NCBI GenBank assembly: GCA_030426765.1
Contig: JAUHXV010000005.1
Coordinates: 58,273-122,272, forward strand
DNA: 64,000 nucleotides
Direction of reading: 5' to 3'
Source: Bacteroidia bacterium
Lineage (GTDB): Bacteria; Bacteroidota; Bacteroidia; Chitinophagales; Saprospiraceae
Every line of letters starts with the position of its first letter. The first letter of the stretch is position 1. The notes below the pieces were generated by a model. The model ran no database searches, was not told the origin of the DNA, and saw only the letters and a list, made by a program, of their open reading frames with translations. This document shows, one piece after another, positions 18,996 to 27,912 of this stretch. Made by a program: the position numbers and the translations under genes.

Positions 18996-19715
18996 ATGGC
19001 TGCGATTTTAAAAGGAAAAACGGCTTTAATCACCGGAGGATCAAAAGGAATCGGTCTTGGCATTGCGGAAGCGATGGCTGCAAAAGGCATGCGTATTGCC
19101 ATCACAAGCCGAAATGGAAGTGAGGCGAAAGCCATGGCAAAAAAATTAATGGAGTTGGGTGCAGAAGCCGCGCTGGGATTAGAATGTGATGTGAGAAACT
19201 GGGAAGCGCAGATGAATGTCGTAGCTCAGATTATGCAAAATTGGGGGCAACTGGATGTCGTCATCGCGAACGCGGGCGTCGGACACTTTGGACCGATTGA
19301 TGCATTGCCCCATGCAGAATGGCACAATACGATTGATACAAACCTCACAGGTGTATTCTACACACTACAAGCCTCGTCTAAAGCGCTGAAAGAAAGCAGA
19401 GGCTATCTCATCACCATTGCCAGCCTCGCAGGTACAAACTTCTTTGCCAATGGTGCAGCCTATAATGCGAGTAAGTTTGGCTTAGTTGGTTTTACCCAGG
19501 CTGCCATGCTGGATCTGCGGCCTCATGGCGTCAAAGTGAGTACGATTATGCCCGGATCCGTGGCTACCTATTTCAATGGTCACACCCCCGGTGATGCGGA
19601 CGCCTGGAAAATTCAACCCGAAGACATCGGTCAGATGGTCATCGATATGCTCCACATGAATCCACGCACACTCCCGAGCAAAATAGAAGTCAGACCGAGT
19701 ATGCCGCCAAAATAA
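18996..19715 (+). CDS. Short-chain dehydrogenase/reductase (SDR)
   Basis: The protein has 239 residues, typical of classical SDRs. TGGSKGIGLG (residues about 12-21) is the Rossmann NAD(P) glycine motif. NAGVGHFG (about 90-97), the catalytic Ser in TIASLAG (about 145) and Y-N-A-S-K near 160 complete the active site. The SR pair after the second strand (AITSRNG) suggests NADP(H). It is a cytoplasmic oxidoreductase acting on an alcohol or ketone. The substrate is not predictable, although 3-oxoacyl-ACP reductase-like activity is common. It is transcribed alone. Confidence 0.88.
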   Translation: MAAILKGKTALITGGSKGIGLGIAEAMAAKGMRIAITSRNGSEAKAMAKKLMELGAEAALGLECDVRNWEAQMNVVAQIMQNWGQLDVVIANAGVGHFGPIDALPHAEWHNTIDTNLTGVFYTLQASSKALKESRGYLITIASLAGTNFFANGAAYNASKFGLVGFTQAAMLDLRPHGVKVSTIMPGSVATYFNGHTPGDADAWKIQPEDIGQMVIDMLHMNPRTLPSKIEVRPSMPPK

Positions 19716-19962
19716 TTGCACTTTTTGGCTTACCTCCAAGTGCTTTCAAGAGTGGAAATGGGGAGACAGCTTTATGACGTAGGTGTATTTCTAACTACCA
19801 GTCAGCAGGAATTAGAATTAATTTGGATACTTTTATAAGGCAGCATCCAAATAGTATTCGTTTTTCATTCTAAATTTTCTGCTGTTTATGCGTTTGTATG
19901 TACACACCGTTCTTCACCGTTTGATTTCTCTTTGCCTGTTGCCAACGTCTGCCCGTCGATAT

Positions 19963-22137
19963 ATGTATATCCCGGGACTGACAGCACTGTTTTATTTTGG
20001 TTTCGCTACGGCGATCATCGCTCAAAACTGCCGGGATGCCAGTGTGGAGTTGCGTGCCGATGTGCAGGCAGAGCCGCCTGTGATCACGCTAAACTGGCCT
20101 CCGCATGATGACGCCACCAATTTTGTCATCTACCGAAAGTTAAAATCGGAGAATAACTGGGGTAGTGTCATGAGCATTCTGGACCCCGACGCCACCCAAT
20201 ATGTCGATACTACCGTCAGTCTGAATATTTCCTATGAATATCGCGTGCTCAAAACGAGTGATGTAGCATCAGGATATGGATATATCAACTCGGGTATAGA
20301 AGTTCCGGTCACTGAATTCAGAGGTATTATGATTCTCGTGATTGAAGAATCTGTCAAGGACTCACTGACACAGGAAATTGCCACGCTGGTCGATGATCTG
20401 GAAGGCGATGGATGGCGCGTACGTCCAGCCTATGTTTCCAGAAAAGCTGATGTCACTTCCGTAAAAGAAACGATCGTCAATATCTACAATGAAGACAAGA
20501 CAAACACAAAAGCCGTGTATCTGCTGGGCCGCATACCGGTTCCCTATAGCGGAGATATTTTTCCGGACGGACATCCCGATCATGAAGGTGCCTGGCCTGC
20601 AGATGTATACTATGGCGAGATGAATGGCAACTGGACCGATAATGTCATCAATGTCGTCGTGGCCAATCAGGAGCGACATCGAAATACACCGGGTGACGGG
20701 AAGTTTGATCAGAGTGTCATTCCCGGTGATACTGAACTCCAGGTTGGGCGCGTGGACTTTGCCAATATGCCGGCTTTTACCGCTACTGAAATTCAACTTC
20801 TGCGCAACTACCTGAATAAAAGCCATGCCTATAAGCATAAAATGTTTGCTCCGGTTAGCCGTGCGGTTGTGGATGATAACTTCGGATATTTCAGTGGTGA
20901 AGCATTTGCTGCATCCTCCTGGAAAAATTTCGGACCCCTGTGTGGACCTGAGAATGTATCCGCTGGCGATTATTTTACCACCATGGCAGACAGCAGCTAT
21001 CTGTGGTCCTATGGTTGCGGAGGTGGATCATATACAAGCGCAGGAGGAATAGGGAATACAAATAACTTCGCCGCCTCCAACCTGCAGTCGGTGTTCACCA
21101 TGTTGTTTGGAAGCTATTTCGGTGATTGGGATGCCACAAACAACTTCCTTCGTGCACCTCTGGCACAGGGCACCACACTTACCAATGCCTGGAGTGGCAG
21201 ACCGCACTGGATGTTTCATCACATGGGTCTTGGAGAAAATATTGGATATAGTGCGCGCCTGACGCAAAACAACAATGGGTTTTATCATGCCAGCTATGGC
21301 GCACGTTTTATCCACATAGCTCTGATGGGAGATCCCAGCTTGAGAAATGATGTAGTGGCTCCGGCAAAAAACGTTACGGCCAGCCGACTTGGTGATGGTG
21401 CAGAGATCTCCTGGGATGCATCCGATGATGAGGTTATGGGCTATCACGTGTATGCCAAAAGCGATCAGTCCCCGGATTATGTTCGTTTGAATGACGAACC
21501 TGTCCTTTCCGGTAGTTACACGCAGCCATGTCTCCCGGACTCCGGATTGCATTCATTTATGGTCAGAGCTATTGACTTGCAAACTTCTCCTTCCGGTACG
21601 TATTATAATCTCAGCCAGGGCATTACGGATACTGCTATGATATTTGGTTTCAAGGAGGTGGATGCCTACGCCGAGTTTGAAGTGGCCGAGTTTCTCGTAT
21701 TGTTCTCAAACTTTTCCACCAATGCCAATGCATATGAATGGCATTTCGGAGACGGAAATATCAGCACAGAAGAAAATCCCATGCATACATACATGACTGG
21801 TGTTTACGCAGGGTTTTTGGTGGCATCTAACGACTGCAGCACCGATACCTTTTTCTTTGATATCGATATCACTACAGGCACAAGCATCTTGCAGGATGAT
21901 CCTAGTATTCACATCACACCATCTCCGTCAAATGGTTTGGTTCAGGTAAGATGGGACGACAGCGATGTCGCTTCACTGTCACTGCGAATTTTTTCTGTGA
22001 CCGGCCAGCAAATGTTTGTAAACCACCAGGTATCCAACGGAACCACGCTTGACCTGACATCACTTCCGCCCGGTATGTATATGGTACATATCACCAGAGG
22101 GAAAGAAGAAAGCATGAAGAGAATATTGCTGGAATGA
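19963..22137 (+). CDS. T9SS-secreted protein with gingipain (C25)-like domain, fn3 and PKD domains
   Basis: I prefer ATG 19963 to the upstream ATG 19888, because the signal peptide (YIPGLTALFYFGFATAIIAQ) then sits at the N-terminus; the protein has 724 residues. An fn3-like domain follows, then a 340-residue alpha/beta domain. Its pieces GRIPVPYSG, WPADVYYGEMNGNW and ELQVGRVDF resemble the caspase-like part of gingipain-family C25 proteins. The places expected for the catalytic His and Cys read YGCGGGSYTSAG and FGSYFGDWD, so neither residue is in its usual setting. A second fn3, a PKD domain (YEWHFGDGNISTEENPMHTY) and a type A sorting domain close the chain. It may be a binding protein or a protease with an altered site. 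Confidence 0.7.
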   Translation: MYIPGLTALFYFGFATAIIAQNCRDASVELRADVQAEPPVITLNWPPHDDATNFVIYRKLKSENNWGSVMSILDPDATQYVDTTVSLNISYEYRVLKTSDVASGYGYINSGIEVPVTEFRGIMILVIEESVKDSLTQEIATLVDDLEGDGWRVRPAYVSRKADVTSVKETIVNIYNEDKTNTKAVYLLGRIPVPYSGDIFPDGHPDHEGAWPADVYYGEMNGNWTDNVINVVVANQERHRNTPGDGKFDQSVIPGDTELQVGRVDFANMPAFTATEIQLLRNYLNKSHAYKHKMFAPVSRAVVDDNFGYFSGEAFAASSWKNFGPLCGPENVSAGDYFTTMADSSYLWSYGCGGGSYTSAGGIGNTNNFAASNLQSVFTMLFGSYFGDWDATNNFLRAPLAQGTTLTNAWSGRPHWMFHHMGLGENIGYSARLTQNNNGFYHASYGARFIHIALMGDPSLRNDVVAPAKNVTASRLGDGAEISWDASDDEVMGYHVYAKSDQSPDYVRLNDEPVLSGSYTQPCLPDSGLHSFMVRAIDLQTSPSGTYYNLSQGITDTAMIFGFKEVDAYAEFEVAEFLVLFSNFSTNANAYEWHFGDGNISTEENPMHTYMTGVYAGFLVASNDCSTDTFFFDIDITTGTSILQDDPSIHITPSPSNGLVQVRWDDSDVASLSLRIFSVTGQQMFVNHQVSNGTTLDLTSLPPGMYMVHITRGKEESMKRILLE

Positions 22138-22214
22138 TCAATCAATCATTTTTATCATAGGGCATAAGTAGGAAACAGATCGCTGTTTTACTGCCCAAGC
22201 AAAGCGTAGTCATT

Positions 22215-22625
22215 ATGAATCCATTGGCAGAACAAGTTGCCTGGCTTTTTATCCTGGCCGTACCTATCTCGTGTATTGCCTGGACCGTTACACACGAAGA
22301 GATATTTCGCGAGCCCAGGGAGTATTGTATCCGACGATCAAAGTTTTCCAAAAGTATTCTCACGAGAAAATTTTTCTATCTGTTTACCTGCGAGTACTGC
22401 TTTAGTCACTACATCGTGATTGCGTTTCTTGTGCTGACCCATTATCATTTATTATTCCCGGATTGGCGTGGAATACTGATAGCAGGCTTTGCCCTGGTGT
22501 GGGTCGCAAATGTCTACATGAGTCTTTTTGGCTTTATTCGCGTCGGTATGAAGGAAACAAAAATGGAAGCTGATATCGATGAGATTAAGTTGAAAAAGAT
22601 CAGGGATAAAATGGAGCATCACTAG
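22215..22625 (+). CDS. Small membrane protein with CxxC-x2-H motif, unassigned
   Basis: The protein has 136 residues and three hydrophobic helices (about residues 8-26, 62-80 and 85-108). A loop before the second helix carries TCEYCFSHYI, a C-x-x-C followed by His, like the motif of DUF1360-type phage-related membrane proteins. The C-terminal 25 residues are charged and helical (KMEADIDEIKLKKIRDKMEHH). The function is unknown. It starts 77 bases after the gingipain-like gene. Confidence 0.55.
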   Translation: MNPLAEQVAWLFILAVPISCIAWTVTHEEIFREPREYCIRRSKFSKSILTRKFFYLFTCEYCFSHYIVIAFLVLTHYHLLFPDWRGILIAGFALVWVANVYMSLFGFIRVGMKETKMEADIDEIKLKKIRDKMEHH

Positions 22626-23323
22626 ACTGTAGACCTGAGACACAAGACCTGAGACCTGCATTACGGGGCATAGAGCAAAGGGCATGGAGGACATCCCTCT
22701 TCACAAGAGGGATCACCCTACGGGTGAGGGAGTTACTTTGACACAGAAAAATCAACATCCGCTTTTTCCAAAGCACTACGGCTTCTGGACAAGCCGGGGG
22801 GATCACACGCAGCGTTAGGGTCTCCTTCGCTGAAGCTACGGCGACTAATAGGTTCTCCGTGACACACAATGGTCAGTATATAGTGAGCGCATTTTTCTTT
22901 GCGCCCTGGCGACTTTGCGTGAACCCTTGTCTCATATAGGTCTTTTCAGTTAGGAAGGAATGATTCTGAATTATTAGCTTACCAGGCTTAAAATTATGTT
23001 TGCCAATCTAAACGCTTGCGACTCTGCGGTCCCGACACATCGGGAGCGTGCTATTTTAATCGAGACTTAGGAATTACGCACCATCTGAACATTCATATTC
23101 CCTGCAAGAGTGAATAAAGAAGTTTTATTCCATGAGTTTGGTTGTGCTTGTTTGCAAAATCCCCGACCTAAAGCACGGGGCAGTCTTTTAATGATCTGGA
23201 ATTTGTTTTTACTTATTCGGATAGCTCCGAGCTAAAGCAAGGAGCAAGCAAATCACCCCCTCACCAAATCACCCCCTCACCAAATCACCCCCTCACCAAA
23301 TCACTCCCTCACCAAATCACCCC
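22626..23323. repeat. Intergenic repeat island A with several hairpins
   Basis: There is no gene in these 698 bases. They hold GACCTGAGAC-type direct repeats (22633-22660), a perfect hairpin ATCCCTCTT/AAGAGGGAT (22693-22713), CACCC/GGGTG (22714-22726), a 23-base block at 22819-22841 that reappears inverted at 31168-31190 with one mismatch, GCGACTTTGCG (22909-22919), CCCGA/TCGGG (23031-23044), CCCCG/CGGGG around CTAAAG (23161-23180), GAGCTAAAGCAAGGAGC near 23229, and a 16-base tandem repeat at 23250-23325. The same modules recur in the island at 30878-31217. Confidence 0.65.
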
Positions 23324-23325
23324 CT
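23250..23325. repeat. Tandem repeat, about 4.7 copies of a 16-base unit
   Basis: The unit AAATCACCCCCTCACC is repeated without spacers at 23250, 23266, 23282, 23298 (one T change) and 23314 (partial). The array runs into the stop codon of the PycTM gene at 23324-23326. There are no unique spacers, so this is not a CRISPR array. Confidence 0.85.
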
Positions 23326-23878
23326 ACATAACCGTGACTATCACATAAGACGTAACACTACAGACGATAGCCAGCAGAAAAATGGTATACGAAAATCCGA
23401 GAAGCGCATATTTGCGTTCCAGGACAAGACCATTGTGATACATATCCGTCAGCATGTGGTCGTAGATCTGATCTTTGGATTGCATCATTTCATGCATCTC
23501 TGCTTTGTATTCAGCCAGCGTCTTGCGATAGTAGTTGTGAAAAAAAATGGCACTGTGGCTGCCTTTCTTCGAACGGATGATCTTAGGCTTGAGGGCTAAA
23601 ATGGCACATATGGCAGACACACAGCAAAAGGCAAGAAGTATGCCCAGCGGTAATACAAATTCAATGCGCTCTAAAACAGGAGAGCCCTTCAATGAAAAGC
23701 CTGAACTAAAGAGGGCAATAATAAGAAATATCAGCGCAGCACAGATCGCCGTGATCATGTTCGCCTTATTGTCGGCAATGGAAATAAGCTCCAGTTGGTT
23801 TCTGCCCGAAACGGCAAACAAGGTGTCCGTTCCTTCTCTGCTGAAGACAGGTGGATCGGATGGTCCGTTCTTATCCAT
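23324..23878 (-). CDS. Pycsar-type transmembrane effector (PycTM/DUF5706-like), solitary
   Basis: I start at ATG 23878 (184 residues); the frame upstream only adds a TTG. Residues about 20-40 carry GRNQLELISIADNKANMIT, the signature stretch of the PycTM effector family, directly followed by a first helix (ICAALIFLIIALFSSGF). A second helix (LPLGILLAFCCVSAICAILAL) lies near residues 75-97 and a third at the C-terminus (FSYTIFLLAIVCSVTSYVIV). The middle is a charged helical segment. In Pycsar defence, a pyrimidine cyclase makes cCMP or cUMP on phage infection and this protein disrupts the membrane. No cyclase and no HD domain is encoded nearby. A PrsW protease gene lies 124 bases upstream on the same strand. 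Confidence 0.75.
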   Translation of the reverse strand: MDKNGPSDPPVFSREGTDTLFAVSGRNQLELISIADNKANMITAICAALIFLIIALFSSGFSLKGSPVLERIEFVLPLGILLAFCCVSAICAILALKPKIIRSKKGSHSAIFFHNYYRKTLAEYKAEMHEMMQSKDQIYDHMLTDMYHNGLVLERKYALLGFSYTIFLLAIVCSVTSYVIVTVM

Positions 23879-24002
23879 AACACGAGTTTGCAAGAAAGAT
23901 AAATAATTTTAACGGCTCAAACAGCTGACGCAATCAGCCGACCTTCGCAAAGTGCAGTATTGTGTTATCCAAGTCGTCAGTGTCTGTCTTTAACCACCGG
24001 AC

Positions 24003-24686
24003 TTATTCTTCCCGTATAATTTCGTCCTTCCTGAGTTTTATGGCGAAATGGGTGAGCCCGACGACAATGATCAGTGCCGCAATCGCCTGGACCCAAAGTC
24101 CACTGATGGAAGGCAGGAAAAGGAAATAATCATAGTACCCATGCACAAAAGTGGCAAAACCTAAAGCCATTGAACTGTACAAGCCACGACTCGAACTAAA
24201 CACTTTTGCTTCACCAAGGAAGAAGCCCATGATGATCGCAAAGACCGCATGAGCCGGTACCGCAGTAAACATACGCACGAGTGCTGTTCCGCCATCTCCG
24301 TTAAACACATAAATGATGTTTTCCGCGATGGCAAACCCCATCCCCACCATCACACTGTACACAATGCCATCAAAGGCATGATTGAAGTTTCGATTGTAAA
24401 ATAGAATGCCGCGTAGAAACAAAAATTTAGCTCCTTCTTCCACGAGACCGACGAAAATAACCGCGCGTATCATCTGATGAATCACATGCCCATGCTCCAC
24501 GTTTGTGTTGGTATGCAGCAGATAGCCAATCCCAATGGCAATAAAAAAACTCAACACACCGCAACCAAGGCTGAACGCAATCAAACGCGAGGGCTCCTTA
24601 TCCCTCGGATCAACATAATAGATATAGACACAAATAGCTGCGCCGGGGGCGATGGCAAGTATCAGAAGAAGAAGAGTATGCAGCAT
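24003..24686 (-). CDS. PrsW family intramembrane metalloprotease
   Basis: The protein has 227 residues and seven or eight hydrophobic helices. The family motifs are present in order: VEEGAKFLFLRG (E-E-x-x-K, about residues 80-91), NHAFDGIVYSVMVGMGFAIAENI (H and the E-N pair, about 98-121), and AVPAHAVFAIIMG (H, about 137-150). These acidic and His residues in helices form the active site of PrsW/CPBP-like glutamic or metal-dependent membrane proteases. In Bacillus, PrsW starts cleavage of an anti-sigma factor; no anti-sigma gene is adjacent here. It lies upstream of the PycTM gene, so the two could share a transcript. Confidence 0.85.
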   Translation of the reverse strand: MLHTLLLLILAIAPGAAICVYIYYVDPRDKEPSRLIAFSLGCGVLSFFIAIGIGYLLHTNTNVEHGHVIHQMIRAVIFVGLVEEGAKFLFLRGILFYNRNFNHAFDGIVYSVMVGMGFAIAENIIYVFNGDGGTALVRMFTAVPAHAVFAIIMGFFLGEAKVFSSSRGLYSSMALGFATFVHGYYDYFLFLPSISGLWVQAIAALIIVVGLTHFAIKLRKDEIIREE

Positions 24687-24728
24687 CTTGTTTGAATCAG
24701 TAGGTACCGGTTGATTTTTACACCGTAA

Positions 24729-27700
24729 TCAATGTAAGAGCTTTAATGAAATCATCCACTCATTATACCTTCCGGTTTCCCCGATATCCCAAGCCTGCGC
24801 ATACCCAAAGGAAAGGGTAGAAGGCAGCAGCGAAAAGGTCACCATCCGAATATCCAACTGCCCTCCGAGATTCACAAATTTATTGTCCGGTTGCCCCACA
24901 TCATCAGTTGTCGTATACAGCACCGAAGAGAAAACGGTAGGCTGAATCCAGTTGACAAAAAAGTTGAACCCGCCAAACTTCCTGAAATGCAGAGGGGGAA
25001 TGACAAATTCCGTCATGACCTTTCCAAAACGCTGAGCAATAATCGACCGGTCTGCCGTATAACTCAATCCGGGAAATGCAAACGGTGCTCTGTATTGACG
25101 TGGCTGTTGATAATCAAGATAATTATTTCCAAAAGCAGCAAAGCCAAAACGAGTAAATGGATTGAATGCTTCGTCGAATGAACTCCCGATGGCGGAGCGA
25201 ATCCACATCGAAAAATGTTTGCCCGGAAGTTGAATGCCATAATCCAGCATCCCGATCACACGTGGATAGAACTGATTGGGCAATGAAATAATACGATCTG
25301 TTTCCGTCGAGGTCATCGCCATCGAAGTATAGAAAGTAGCACGAATCCCTTTCTCCGCATCCACAGCGCCCAAAGACCCTGAAGCATTTGTATAGGATAA
25401 GGATGCACTGACATTTGTGTAGAAGTTATTATTAAAGCCTGAAAAATAGATCTGCTGGAATTCTGGTGATTGGTCAAGCCCGTAGAACCCGGTCAGGCCA
25501 AGGTTGAGATCGAGTGATCGGGGCATATCAAACAACAGATTTTTATCATAGGAAATACCTGCTCTCAATCCCTTTCGCGAACCCTGAGAAGGGCCAAAGA
25601 GATCATAAAACTCAGCATTGTTCCAGTCGCCGGTAAAAGTAAACTGCCCGGTCTTATACAAAATACTCATGTGAAAAAGCTCATCATCCCCGAGTGTGTC
25701 AATGGCCGTATTGCTATCAGATAAAAGTCCGTTTGTCCAGTTCCTCGGTGTATAAGAAACAGAGAAATCAAGTTGCCTGAAGTTAAAGGGATCGGCAATG
25801 TGCATTTTATACCCAAGCCCAAAGTTGTTTTTATATCCCACAACAATCGGATAGCCCGAATTGATTTTCATCTCTTTTCCAGGCTTGTATTTTCCTTCAT
25901 AGGTGATGATACTATCCAGGTCGAGATCGGCAGCACGCGCTATTGGGATTTGCCAGTCTTTGAGCTCAGGATATTTTTCAATCGTGATATTGCCTAAAAA
26001 AGAGATGTTGGCTACGTCAAATACCTGCTCATTCGGAATGAATACCGGCTGGAAGCCTTTGCTTTTGAAGTTAAAGGCAAACAGCCTGTTTGAATCGATC
26101 ACCGTCGGTCGAAACAACCCGGTGACACTGTTGCTGATCGCAATTATATTTTTAGTTTCAACTTCGACACGAAATATATTACTCACACCGGTATAAAAGG
26201 AAGATCCGTACATGTACTTTCCATCTTCCGTAAACCGAAAAGATTGGGGTGAGGCGACGGCGAAATTGAAAATGGTGTCCGCGACATATCGCTCATTCAT
26301 CAGGTCCTCTATGCTGTAAAGTAGCAATGCCTGGTTTCCCGCGAGGTCAGTGACGGCAGCACTTAATAGTGTACCATCCGGCGAAATATCAATATCAAAA
26401 ATATCCTCTCCATACGGGAGCGTATATATCTGATCCCAGTCGCTGTATGGTTGAAATGCTTCTTTGGGATTATCCGCATATTTAGCAATCCGTGTGATCG
26501 TTGACAGTCCATTGAGGTGTTTAATGCCCCAGATGGATTCATCGGCCTGGTTAAAGGCAAGATCTCCGACGCGGAAATCTTTTTGAAGAAGTTTGGTCTC
26601 TTTTGTTTTGATATAATAGGCATTCAGATCCCGCCAACTGTCATTGTCTGTTGTATAAAAGAGCACATCATTTTTAGGATCATAGGTGAGGGAAGTCACA
26701 TAGAATAGTGCGGCTCCTTTGATATCCGTCAGATGATCGAGCTTTCCTGTTTTTAAATCCAAAGCTGCGATGTGCGGCACTTTGCCATTGTTATTGATGC
26801 CGACATACACCTTATTTCGCTGTTTATCATACTGGGCATACGAGACAGAGCCTATCGGTTCTTCACGCACAGGTGTCATATTCGTGATCGGATATGCATT
26901 CAAAATATCGATGTTGTTTTGCTGCCACTCTCTTTCAAACGAAATCCAGTCATCCCACGCCTTTTGAATGCTCAGGCCAAATACGCGGTGAAACTGACTG
27001 ACGAAAAACGGGCGACTGCCTTTATCGCGCTTTACCCAATCAATGATGGACTGAGGACCATACGTATACGCCAGGTAGCCCATAAATCGCGTGCCGTAGA
27101 GATACGAATTGGTTCGTCCCTGAAAATCCGAAGTGACACCTTCTGATTCAAGACCCTGTGCGCTATAGATACGCGCACCTTCCAATACCCGGGTGCGGAA
27201 TACCATTTCATCGTAGCTGCCGAGCGCCAGACCCAGACCCCCACTCATCCAGGTATCGAGATAAGAAGCGATGCCTTCGTGATACCACCTGGGTGAATAC
27301 CGACGGGGTGCAGTCATATAGCTATAGACCATGGAGATCGGGTCGACCGGATCAGGTTCTACTTTTCCTAAAAACATGCCCCGGTAAAACATATCCGTTT
27401 TCGTGGCATTGTCGAGCGCAACGACATGCACCAGTTCATGATTCATCATGGTAAACACTCGCTCACCGGCAGGGCTCGTTTCGAAAGCATAACTAAATGG
27501 CGAAAGACCCATGCTGATCGCGTTGTTTGGAACAGCAGTAGCCCCGGCGTTGCCATAATCACCAAAATCCTGTATCAGCAGGGAGATTTTCTCCGTGGGT
27601 TCGTAGTCAAATAACTTTTTATGAAATTGCAACGCATTGTGAAAGCATCGCTGGGCATGAGGCAGGACGTACTTGTGGCCGAAGTTGTAGGTCACGAGGC

Positions 27701-27791
27701 TCATCTCATCGCTCTCGATCATATCAAACTGGGCAAAAAGAGGAGAAGACCCTGCAGCTACCACGAGCAGGGACAGCAGGAAGTTTTTCAT
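24729..27791 (-). CDS. HExxH metalloprotease fused to a beta-propeller and a C-terminal barrel-like domain
   Basis: The protein has 1020 residues with a signal peptide (to about residue 20, SSPLFAQ). Residues about 30-290 form a gluzincin-like peptidase: zinc motif H118-E-L-V-H122 and a downstream Glu in WYHEGIASY (E172). About 310-640 hold TolB/WD-like propeller blades such as DLAFNQADESIWGI and DIDISPDGTLLSAAV. About 660-1020 are alternating beta strands with aromatic girdles (FGFAAFGNNYLDY, FFVNWIQPTVFSSVLY), suggesting an outer-membrane barrel. I infer that the protease and propeller are held at the outer membrane. The substrate is unknown. Confidence 0.75.
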   Translation of the reverse strand: MKNFLLSLLVVAAGSSPLFAQFDMIESDEMSLVTYNFGHKYVLPHAQRCFHNALQFHKKLFDYEPTEKISLLIQDFGDYGNAGATAVPNNAISMGLSPFSYAFETSPAGERVFTMMNHELVHVVALDNATKTDMFYRGMFLGKVEPDPVDPISMVYSYMTAPRRYSPRWYHEGIASYLDTWMSGGLGLALGSYDEMVFRTRVLEGARIYSAQGLESEGVTSDFQGRTNSYLYGTRFMGYLAYTYGPQSIIDWVKRDKGSRPFFVSQFHRVFGLSIQKAWDDWISFEREWQQNNIDILNAYPITNMTPVREEPIGSVSYAQYDKQRNKVYVGINNNGKVPHIAALDLKTGKLDHLTDIKGAALFYVTSLTYDPKNDVLFYTTDNDSWRDLNAYYIKTKETKLLQKDFRVGDLAFNQADESIWGIKHLNGLSTITRIAKYADNPKEAFQPYSDWDQIYTLPYGEDIFDIDISPDGTLLSAAVTDLAGNQALLLYSIEDLMNERYVADTIFNFAVASPQSFRFTEDGKYMYGSSFYTGVSNIFRVEVETKNIIAISNSVTGLFRPTVIDSNRLFAFNFKSKGFQPVFIPNEQVFDVANISFLGNITIEKYPELKDWQIPIARAADLDLDSIITYEGKYKPGKEMKINSGYPIVVGYKNNFGLGYKMHIADPFNFRQLDFSVSYTPRNWTNGLLSDSNTAIDTLGDDELFHMSILYKTGQFTFTGDWNNAEFYDLFGPSQGSRKGLRAGISYDKNLLFDMPRSLDLNLGLTGFYGLDQSPEFQQIYFSGFNNNFYTNVSASLSYTNASGSLGAVDAEKGIRATFYTSMAMTSTETDRIISLPNQFYPRVIGMLDYGIQLPGKHFSMWIRSAIGSSFDEAFNPFTRFGFAAFGNNYLDYQQPRQYRAPFAFPGLSYTADRSIIAQRFGKVMTEFVIPPLHFRKFGGFNFFVNWIQPTVFSSVLYTTTDDVGQPDNKFVNLGGQLDIRMVTFSLLPSTLSFGYAQAWDIGETGRYNEWMISLKLLH

Positions 27792-27846
27792 TAGGCTTTT
27801 GTTTTGCGTCTAACAAGATAAACTAAAATGTCATCCTTTCAAATAC

Positions 27847-27881
27847 AAAAAAAGGAAGGTAGCTATGGTGGGCTACCTTCC
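27847..27881 (-). terminator. Rho-independent terminator of the nonapeptide-repeat gene
   Basis: GGAAGGTAGC (27854-27863) and GCTACCTTCC (27872-27881) form a perfect ten-base stem. On the minus strand it is followed by seven T (27847-27853). It lies 32 bases beyond the stop codon. Confidence 0.88.
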
Positions 27882-27912
27882 TCGCAAATTCAAACAAACT
27901 TATTTGGGGTTT

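Noticed and set aside
20362..20838. 158-codon minus-strand frame within the gingipain-like gene
   Set aside because: It runs antisense to a well-supported coding region and lacks a start context or a domain pattern.
23250..23325. CRISPR-like array
   Set aside because: The 16-base units follow one another without spacers, and no cas gene is near.
23324..24686. Complete Pycsar defence operon
   Set aside because: A pyrimidine cyclase is missing; only an effector-like protein is present, so I claim no complete system.
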